A DNA stretch of 37,061 bases from an uncultured Pseudomonadota bacterium (GTDB lineage: Bacteria; Bdellovibrionota_B; Oligoflexia; Oligoflexales; CAIMVM01), in NCBI GenBank assembly GCA_903844895.1, contig CAIMVM010000361.1, positions 1 to 37,061 of the forward strand, in the 5' to 3' direction. Within the stretch, counting starts at the first letter, position 1. Each line of letters opens with the position of its first letter. Of the stretch, positions 31,530-37,061 are shown in pieces. The position numbers and the translations under genes are program-made. The notes beneath the pieces were generated by a model. It searched no databases and had not been told where the DNA came from. It saw nothing but the letters and a program-made list of their open reading frames with translations.

Positions 31530-31832
31530 CTAGGCTTGTACTTTGAGAGACCGGGACTCGCGACCCGAATGCATGGAGCCTGTTTTTTGCAGCTATGGGC
31601 GAGACTCCAACGTGGAAGCTCCTCCAATTTTCGGGAGGTATTGAGCCTCAAATCGGTAGTCAGATCTTCGATGGCCTCCTCACAATAAGAAGCCCCTAGG
31701 TAAGTCCAACGATAGAGTTTCGAGTCGCCGCCTTGAGCAGTATAGGACCGAATCCTATAGACCCAAGGGAGCCTTTAAGGTAGCTTTGATGACGTGGTTT
31801 TAGCGTCAAATTTAAGACAAAGGGCTTTTTTT
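31530..31832 (+). ncRNA. Candidate structured RNA of unknown class
   Basis: Boundaries are approximate. The stretch contains several hairpins: CGGG/CCCG near 31552-31567, CCTCC (31621-31625) with GGAGG (31634-31638), and a perfect 7-bp stem at 31741-31747 with 31753-31759 (loop CCGAA). It ends in a terminator-like fold with a T-run. Comparison by memory with 6S RNA, tmRNA, RNase P, SRP RNA and common riboswitches gave no match on either strand. An alternative is the long 3' untranslated region of the sigma/anti-sigma operon, or a decayed gene: the frame 31547-31699 is open for 50 codons with a protein-like composition. Confidence 0.35.
31770..31832 (+). terminator. Two-stem terminator
   Basis: The outer stem AGCCTTT (31770-31776) pairs with AAAGGGCT (31819-31826, one bulged G). 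The inner TTTG(ATG)ACG (31785-31794) pairs with CGTCAAA (31804-31810). Seven T follow at 31826-31832. It ends the sigma/anti-sigma transcript or the candidate RNA. Confidence 0.55.
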
Positions 31833-31953
31833 ATTTCTGTTTTTTTAAAGTGGGCGCAAATGGCCCCGATGATTCATGTGAAACGTTGTGTTTAACACCC
31901 AGTTTTTTTTATATGTTACTTGGAATTTATGCTAAGGATTAAACTTAAGTTAT

Positions 31954-32976
31954 ATGAAACCGCCAAAACCTGAAAGAATTCTTGTCATTCAATTGCGGCA
32001 GCTGGGTGATATTTTACTCACAACGCCCATTCTTAGGGAGTTAAAGAAAGCCAGACCCGATGCTGAGGTGACCTTTTTGTCCCATGTTATGGGCCGGCTC
32101 GTTGTCGATGGAAATCCCTATATGGATCGCCATTTGACCTACTCAGATACCATGTCTTGGAGCGAAGAATTAAGCCTCGTCCAAAAAATTAGAAGTTTGA
32201 AGTTTGATTATGTTTTAGATTTTATGTTTAATCCTAAAAGTTGTTTTTATGTGTCGTTGTCAGGCGCAAAAAAGAAAGTTTCATTTGAATCTTCTAGATC
32301 CGTTTTCTTTAACACGCTAGTTCCGCGGGGGGGCGGAGCTTATATTGTGGATGAAAAATTCAGAATATTGCGTGCTATTGGCATTTCGCCAAGTAGTATT
32401 TCATTAGATTTGCCTTGGGATGAGCATCATATTGGCCCCGTTCAGCAACTTCTAAAAGTCGATTCCTTTGCACAATCCAAGCTGCGCGTCGTGATTTCGC
32501 CGACTCATCGCAGAGCTCATCGTCGCTGGTCTTTGGAGTCCTTTAGTGAACTTGCCATGCGTTTGATTCAGAATTGGGGGGCTGAGATCATTTGGCTTTG
32601 GGGTCCAGGAGAGGAATTGTTATGCGACGAAGCTATAGCTAGGACTGAACTTCCCACTTTAAAGGCTCCCAAAACGAGTTTTAAAGAGTTGGCCGCATTG
32701 ATTTCAAATTGTGATTTGTTTATTGGAAATTCTAATGGTCCGAGCCATATAGCTGTGGCTGCAGATATTGTTAGCTTGCAGCTTCATGGGCCAACTTTAG
32801 CATCAAGCTGGTGTCCCATGACTTCAAAGCATCATGCGATTCAATCTCATGATGGCACTATCCAAGGGCTGACCACTGATGAGGTCTGGTCTGAGCTCGA
32901 AAGGATGAAAGATTTTATTTTCAATGAGTCAGAAACTAGAAAAAAAAGTGGTCTAAAGACCAATTGGAAAATGTAG
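31954..32976 (+). CDS. Family 9 glycosyltransferase (heptosyltransferase-like)
   Basis: A GT-B fold enzyme of the ADP-heptose:LPS heptosyltransferase family. The N-terminus ILVIQLRQLGDILLTTPIL is the family signature, and the C-terminal half carries FIGNSNGPSHIAVAADI and LHGPT, the donor-binding site. It adds sugars, usually heptose, to the lipopolysaccharide core. The 340-residue length is normal. It faces an upstream non-coding gap and ends before a bidirectional terminator, so it appears monocistronic. Donor and acceptor cannot be fixed. Together with kdsB it implies local LPS-core genes. Confidence 0.85.
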   Translation: MKPPKPERILVIQLRQLGDILLTTPILRELKKARPDAEVTFLSHVMGRLVVDGNPYMDRHLTYSDTMSWSEELSLVQKIRSLKFDYVLDFMFNPKSCFYVSLSGAKKKVSFESSRSVFFNTLVPRGGGAYIVDEKFRILRAIGISPSSISLDLPWDEHHIGPVQQLLKVDSFAQSKLRVVISPTHRRAHRRWSLESFSELAMRLIQNWGAEIIWLWGPGEELLCDEAIARTELPTLKAPKTSFKELAALISNCDLFIGNSNGPSHIAVAADIVSLQLHGPTLASSWCPMTSKHHAIQSHDGTIQGLTTDEVWSELERMKDFIFNESETRKKSGLKTNWKM

Positions 32977-33011
32977 GCTTCTTTGCTTTTAGTAGGACAA
33001 AAAAAAGATTG

Positions 33012-33035
33012 GCCACCAAAGTATGGTGGCTTTTT
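33012..33035. terminator. Bidirectional terminator
   Basis: GCCACCA (33012-33018) pairs with TGGTGGC (33024-33030) across a 5-base loop. Five T follow on the plus strand, and a run of eight A at 33001-33006 and just before gives a T-run on the minus strand. It serves the glycosyltransferase gene and, from the other side, the RlmI-like gene. Confidence 0.85.
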
Positions 33036-33082
33036 AAGAAAACTTTTTTGGAATGGACGCAGCATACAAGCTCATGAGCGTC

Positions 33083-34252
33083 CTATATTTTTCTAACCTG
33101 CAGCCCCTTAAGATAGGACGACTCCGGGAAAGTTAGTAGGATGGGGTGATCCTCAGCCTGCAGGAATTTACCAACAATTTGCCCATTACATCCCGCCTCA
33201 AGGGCCGCAGAAAAAATGATTTTTTGAAAAAGTAAATCATCCATATGGCCAGAGCAACTAAAAGTTGCCAGGATTCCCTCTGGGTTCAGAAGATGGAAAG
33301 CGAGGCGGTTAATATCTTTATACCCTCTCGCTGCTCTATCTAAATCGCTCTTGGAACTCACGAATTTAGGAGGATCCAGAATAATAAGATCAAATTTTTG
33401 TCCGTCTTCCTTAGCTTTTCTGAGATACTCAAAAACATCAAGCTTCATGGAAAGATTGCCCTGAGTGATTTGATTCGCCTCTAAATTTTTTTCCAGTACC
33501 TCGAGCGCCTGAGAGCTTACTTCTACTGACACAACTTCCAGAGCTCCCCCTAATAAGGCAGCGACAGAATATCCTCCCGTATAGGAAAAACAGTTGAGTA
33601 CCCGTTTGCCTTTGGCAAGCCGCATTATCTCGGCCCTGCTTTGTCGTTGGTCTAAATAGAATCCTGTCTTATGCCCAGATGGAATATTTACGAGAAGTTT
33701 ATAGCCATTTTCGACAATGAGGGTCTCTGAAGTTAAATTTTTCCCAAAAAGTAGACCCGATGTCTGTTTTAGGCCTTCTTTCTCCCTAACGGCCTCATCG
33801 CTTCGATCCCAAACGGTTTCAGGCTTTAACATTTCGACTACTAAATCAACAATGATATTTCGATAGTACTCTATGCCTGCCGTCAAAAATTGAAGAACGA
33901 TCACCGAGCCATACTGATCTATGATTAAGCCGGGAAGTTCATCAGCCTCGCTTGCTACAAGCCTACACGCCGTGTTTGTAGGCGTTAAAATGTGCTGCCG
34001 ACGAGAAAAGGAGCGTGATAGAGCACCATAGAAGAAGTCACGATCTAATTTTTGATCTTGGAAAGAAAGAATTCTTAGAGCAATTTGAGACTTAGGGTTG
34101 TAATAACCCATACCCAAAAAATCGCCTTTTGCCGACTCAATTCGGACTTCCGGGCAAAATCCATCAGGTGCTTTCAAAATGGCACCTGAAAATATCCAAG
34201 GATGTTTCCATACTGCATTTTTCTCTTTACCTGGCTTTAGCTTTACAAGCAT
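33083..34252 (-). CDS. RlmI-like SAM-dependent rRNA methyltransferase
   Basis: An N-terminal PUA domain (about residues 1-75, with HPWIFSGAI) is joined to a class I methyltransferase. GHKTGFYLDQR, VLNCFSYTGGYSVAA (SAM-binding loop) and LDPPKF (catalytic motif IV) are those of RlmI and its relatives, which form 5-methylcytosine in 23S rRNA. TTG 34306 opens the frame, but ATG 34252 has GAGAGG seven bases upstream and starts where the family does. The gene follows the NFACT-like gene by 57 bp. RlmI against another PUA-methyltransferase target is not decided by the sequence. Confidence 0.85.
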   Translation of the reverse strand: MLVKLKPGKEKNAVWKHPWIFSGAILKAPDGFCPEVRIESAKGDFLGMGYYNPKSQIALRILSFQDQKLDRDFFYGALSRSFSRRQHILTPTNTACRLVASEADELPGLIIDQYGSVIVLQFLTAGIEYYRNIIVDLVVEMLKPETVWDRSDEAVREKEGLKQTSGLLFGKNLTSETLIVENGYKLLVNIPSGHKTGFYLDQRQSRAEIMRLAKGKRVLNCFSYTGGYSVAALLGGALEVVSVEVSSQALEVLEKNLEANQITQGNLSMKLDVFEYLRKAKEDGQKFDLIILDPPKFVSSKSDLDRAARGYKDINRLAFHLLNPEGILATFSCSGHMDDLLFQKIIFSAALEAGCNGQIVGKFLQAEDHPILLTFPESSYLKGLQVRKI

Positions 34253-34309
34253 AACTGACCTCTCATTGGAATGAGAAGGCATACACCGAACCCGCCTCGA
34301 AGCCAAGAG

Positions 34310-35674
34310 CTATTGAGGCCTATTTGCAGTCTCTAAAATTTGCTTTAACTCATTGATTTCATAACGAATGAATAGAGATTCTGCCCGTTCAACGAGCCAC
34401 ATTCCAGGAGGCGCCCCTTTTGTTTTTTTAAGAAACGAACGCTGGGTGTATTGTATCTCGGAGGCCTGGGTGGCCCGCGCTTTGGAAAAATGAATCGCAA
34501 GGATAGCCCCTTCTCGAATCAATGAGGGGCTTAGAGCTTTGTGCTTTAAAGACTTAGCCGGCAATATGACGTGGGAGCCAGTGCCTGAAGTCACATGGAA
34601 CCAGTAGTCATTTCCTTTCGCCTTTTTGCATAAAACGTCATTGTCTAAGGCGCTTTTTCCTACCCAGAAAACAGAACCATCTTTTCCGAAAAACTCACGA
34701 TAGGGCTTTGAATTGGAATCCTCTAAGGCTTGCTTTTTCTTTTGTACTTCGGCCGGAATTTGAAATCTTTTATAAATAGCTTCTAGGGAAGTAGCACTTA
34801 CCATGGAATCTGAAAGGGTGGCGATCTGGTGCGTCAGTGCCTGGTGCTCGCTCTTAAGCTTTGCCAAGTGAATGCTTCCTATTTCGCGTGACCGTTCCAT
34901 TTTCTTCAACTTTTTGTACATAAGATCTAGATTTTTTCCAGGACTTATATCTGGATCCAACTCAATTTCTACTACTTTTCCAGTTGTCTCACTTAGCATA
35001 GAAAGCGTGGCATAGGGCGGTTGAAGGTTCCCTAACTGAAGTGTTAGCAAGGAAATTTTTTCTTTTTGGAGTTCTATCTCTAGGGCAGAGGATACTTTAG
35101 GGTCTGTTTTTAAAATACTTTTTTGCAGAGTACGGGCTTTTCGTTTCAATCGCTGAATCGCGTGCCTATATTCCGGCGTGAGATCGTTATTTGAGATCTT
35201 ATTTCCCCCTTTTTCTGTAGCAAGGGGAAGGGGAGTAATGACAGTTGCGATGTCAGGGGGAAAAGTCATAGTTTTAGTAAAGACTCCCTTTGAAGTCATT
35301 CGAACTAACGAGTTATGATTGCTAACAAAGTGCAAGGTTGGAGTTGAACCTTTTTCAAAACAAAAATACGCATAATCTTGTGTCTCACCTTCAGGGATTC
35401 TTCTAATCACGAGACTTTTAAGAGAGTCCGTTTGAGATTGGCCGATGAGAAGACCATGCTTAAGGTGTTTTTTTACGATTTCTGAGAATGCGCTGGTGGG
35501 TTTTAAGTCTGTTGGCTTTGTAGTTTCAATGGAAAAGCTGCCATTAATTGTATCTGCAACTAGGTAAGCTTTTCTCTGAGTGTGAGACCTTGAACCTAAA
35601 AGTTCTATCACAATGTATGCAGATAGCCCTTGCCAGACTCGCCCTGTTCGCCATTGGGGGAGGGCGTTACTCAT
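34310..35674 (-). CDS. NFACT/RqcH (Rqc2)-family protein
   Basis: A homologue of Rqc2/RqcH (FbpA family), which binds stalled 50S-peptidyl-tRNA complexes and, in bacteria, adds alanine tails. Visible parts are a shortened NFACT-N domain (about 1-175), a coiled-coil section (about 175-315, with VEIELDPDISPGKNLDLMYK before the coils) and an NFACT-R domain (about 325-440, with NDYWFHVTSGTGSHVIL). At about 454 residues it is shorter than RqcH (about 570). The position where family members have a conserved Asp-Arg in NFACT-N appears to read Lys-Ser here. ATG 35674 overlaps the mtgA stop by eight bases; ATG 35707 is an alternative start. Neither has a strong ribosome binding site. Confidence 0.8.
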   Translation of the reverse strand: MSNALPQWRTGRVWQGLSAYIVIELLGSRSHTQRKAYLVADTINGSFSIETTKPTDLKPTSAFSEIVKKHLKHGLLIGQSQTDSLKSLVIRRIPEGETQDYAYFCFEKGSTPTLHFVSNHNSLVRMTSKGVFTKTMTFPPDIATVITPLPLATEKGGNKISNNDLTPEYRHAIQRLKRKARTLQKSILKTDPKVSSALEIELQKEKISLLTLQLGNLQPPYATLSMLSETTGKVVEIELDPDISPGKNLDLMYKKLKKMERSREIGSIHLAKLKSEHQALTHQIATLSDSMVSATSLEAIYKRFQIPAEVQKKKQALEDSNSKPYREFFGKDGSVFWVGKSALDNDVLCKKAKGNDYWFHVTSGTGSHVILPAKSLKHKALSPSLIREGAILAIHFSKARATQASEIQYTQRSFLKKTKGAPPGMWLVERAESLFIRYEINELKQILETANRPQ

Positions 35675-36785
35675 TTGTTGGAGCCGAGTCGGAAGGCAGA
35701 GTCTCATTTTTATCTTGGGGCTCTTTCAAATCTGACGTCGGCGGTCCTGAGGAAGCTGGTTTCAGGGTGGCGTCAGCAGATTGCGAGCGTTCCCTGGACT
35801 CTGAAGGGACCTCGGATTCGAGGGGGTTTTGAAGAGAATTGGCTTCTTTTGAGCCTTCTAGTTGATTTAAAGTTTTATCGGTGGAGTCACTATTTGAGTT
35901 CAGACTCCTCTCTTGAATTATTGGATCATTTTTGGGGTCGTTGTTTCTGGTTTCGTCTAGATCAGATTCATCCAAATCATTGATCGGGTCAATTTCTGAC
36001 TGCTCGTCTTTTTTCTCATTCCTAATATCGTCTGTATATCCGAAAATGGGTCGACCAAAATTTCCACTAGCCATGGTCTGTCCCCATTGATTTCGGGTTA
36101 TATATCCTCCGAGCAACATCTGCTTTAATATAAACTTAAATCGTTTTTGATTGAACACGCTCAGATTCTTTTGCTTCAAGCCTTTTGACCACCTGTTGGG
36201 GGCTGGTAAAACTAAAGCAAGGCTAACAGCTTGAGCGATAGTCAGTTTTTCTGGAGGCACTTTGAAATAGGCCTTACTTGCTTCGGCAATTCCATAGATC
36301 CCATCACCAAACTCTACCATATTGATGTACCACTCAAGGATTTCATTTTTATCTAAGCTTTGCTCAAGAAGCAATGCGCCCAGGGCTTCCCGTGTCTTTC
36401 TCACATAGGATCTTTCGTAGCTGAGAAGGCCTACTTTGACAACCTGCTGGGTGATGGTGGATCCACCACGCATCTTCTTTTTATTTTTCTTATTATAAGA
36501 CCATGACTTACGAATGGCTTCAAGGTCAAGGCCTTTGTGCTCATAAAATTTTCCATCTTCGGCGCATACAAAGGCAGCTAAAACGTGCTTGGAAACATTT
36601 TGTGATGGTGTCCAGCCTGGGTGTCCCGGGCCAACTAGTTTTTGAAAAGAGCTACTTGTGGAGTAAATATATCTAGTTTGATTGATAGTTCCAATATTAA
36701 ATGCCGGGACAAAAGGAATAAACCAAAATAAGAAAGCGAGCAATGCTCCGCTTAAAACGTAAATCATTTTTTTTCGACGTGACAT
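35667..36785 (-). CDS. mtgA: Monofunctional peptidoglycan transglycosylase with acidic tail
   Basis: A family 51 glycosyltransferase that polymerises lipid II glycan strands. A membrane anchor (residues 8-27) precedes the catalytic domain, where AEDGKFYEHKG carries the catalytic Glu76; RGGSTITQQ, EILEWYINMVEFG and GIAEASKAYF are the conserved blocks. The core ends near residue 250; MtgA is normally about 230-250 residues. Here another 120 or so residues follow, rich in Asp, Glu, Asn and Ser (NDLDESDLDETRNNDPKND) and probably disordered, facing the periplasm. AAGGA lies before the ATG. The stop overlaps the NFACT-like start, so the genes form one operon. Confidence 0.88.
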   Translation of the reverse strand: MSRRKKMIYVLSGALLAFLFWFIPFVPAFNIGTINQTRYIYSTSSSFQKLVGPGHPGWTPSQNVSKHVLAAFVCAEDGKFYEHKGLDLEAIRKSWSYNKKNKKKMRGGSTITQQVVKVGLLSYERSYVRKTREALGALLLEQSLDKNEILEWYINMVEFGDGIYGIAEASKAYFKVPPEKLTIAQAVSLALVLPAPNRWSKGLKQKNLSVFNQKRFKFILKQMLLGGYITRNQWGQTMASGNFGRPIFGYTDDIRNEKKDEQSEIDPINDLDESDLDETRNNDPKNDPIIQERSLNSNSDSTDKTLNQLEGSKEANSLQNPLESEVPSESRERSQSADATLKPASSGPPTSDLKEPQDKNETLPSDSAPTNE

Positions 36786-36963
36786 CCTTGCTCTAAATCT
36801 CCCATTGCCTGTCTATTATGGCATTTTTTTGTGCAATTGCAATCTCATGGCGAGACAAGACTTCGATTTTTGCAGTGGGGTATCCTTTTAGAATTTTTCT
36901 CGTTTCCCTGCGTTCTGGCATAAAGTTCTGAGACTTTGTGGTGAAGTATCGTTAGATGGGGAC

Positions 36964-37061
36964 CTAATCAGTGACGACGTTTCTTTTAATGATGCGATAT
37001 TTGAATGCATAAAGAGGGAGGAGAATGCCGATTCCCAGGGCAGTTCTGACATAAAAGCCAA
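36964..37061 (-). CDS. C-terminal end of an unidentified membrane protein (partial)
   Basis: The minus-strand frame from the window edge to a TAG at 36964-36966 encodes about 31 residues with a hydrophobic helix and basic tail (TALGIGILLPLYAFKYRII, then KRNVV). Only this end is inside the window and no family can be named. The two other minus-strand frames look less protein-like. The gap 36786-36963 to mtgA shows nothing I recognise. Confidence 0.45.
   Translation of the reverse strand, partial: GFYVRTALGIGILLPLYAFKYRIIKRNVVTD

Larger units (their letters stand above)
31477..31953. other. Gap with candidate RNA and leader of the glycosyltransferase gene
   Basis: 477 bp between two plus-strand genes. 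It contains a hairpin-rich stretch and a terminator (listed separately). From about 31860 it becomes AT-rich leader sequence with an AAGGA at 31934-31938, 15 bases before the glycosyltransferase ATG. No convincing sigma70 promoter was found for the downstream gene. Confidence 0.6.

Noticed and set aside
31503-31688. Small 61-residue protein gene
   Set aside because: GTG start without ribosome binding site, atypical composition, and it overlaps a better-looking open frame and the hairpin-rich region.
31530-31700. tRNA, 6S RNA, tmRNA, RNase P or SRP RNA
   Set aside because: None of the conserved sequence blocks I know for these RNAs is found on either strand.
36890-37061. Alternative minus-strand frame at the right edge (about 57 codons)
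   Set aside because: Its product is Ser-rich without a hydrophobic pattern; the frame ending at 36964 looks more like a membrane protein end.

Overview
This is a dense chromosomal window from a Gram-negative bacterium. The evidence is lipopolysaccharide genes (KdsB, a family 9 glycosyltransferase), a type IV pilus secretin, outer-membrane beta-barrels, several lipoproteins and periplasmic quality control. The gene content would suit a Bdellovibrionota- or delta-proteobacteria-like lineage. That placement is inference from gene repertoire; the window has no rRNA or other marker that proves it.

Region 1 (1-8.3 kb, plus strand): a YciB-like membrane protein, a MinD/FlhG-type ATPase, a J-domain-like plus helix-turn-helix protein, an RluD pseudouridine synthase, an L,D-transpeptidase with an NTF2-like tail, a DsbA-family thiol oxidoreductase, and a 736-residue membrane protein. 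That last protein joins a FliF-like periplasmic/membrane half to a complete FliG-like cytoplasmic half in one chain. It is the strongest candidate here for an undescribed system, because no other flagellar structural gene is in the window.

Region 2 (8.3-10.2 kb, minus): cystathionine beta-synthase followed by a stand-alone cyclic-nucleotide-binding protein. Region 3 (10.3-19.2 kb, plus): the type IV pilus alignment and secretin cluster pilM-N-O-P-Q, with an unusually long, Asn/Ser-rich PilQ, then a Cys-rich lipoprotein translationally coupled to pilQ and a TPR-like protein. The motor and pilin genes (pilA, B, C, T) are not here.

Region 4 (19.2-23.9 kb, minus): a hydrolase-like lipoprotein with a degraded catalytic triad, PgeF, an HtrA protease and a small outer-membrane protein. 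Between the last two lies a striking array of a 9-10 bp motif arranged as two triads with a 55-bp period. Region 5 (23.9-30.1 kb, minus): a tight operon kdsB, a metallopeptidase/beta-propeller/beta-barrel fusion, aroC and an arginase-family enzyme. Region 6 (30.2-33 kb, plus): a sigma-like/anti-sigma-like pair, a 477-bp gap holding a candidate structured RNA with a terminator, and a heptosyltransferase-like gene. Region 7 (33-37 kb, minus): a monofunctional transglycosylase with an acidic tail, an NFACT/RqcH-like protein, an RlmI-like methyltransferase, and at the right edge the last codons of an unidentified membrane protein.

Overall the genes serve the cell envelope (peptidoglycan, LPS, pilus, periplasmic folding and proteolysis) with a smaller set for RNA modification and translation quality control. 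No transposons, prophage, tRNA genes or CRISPR arrays were recognised.
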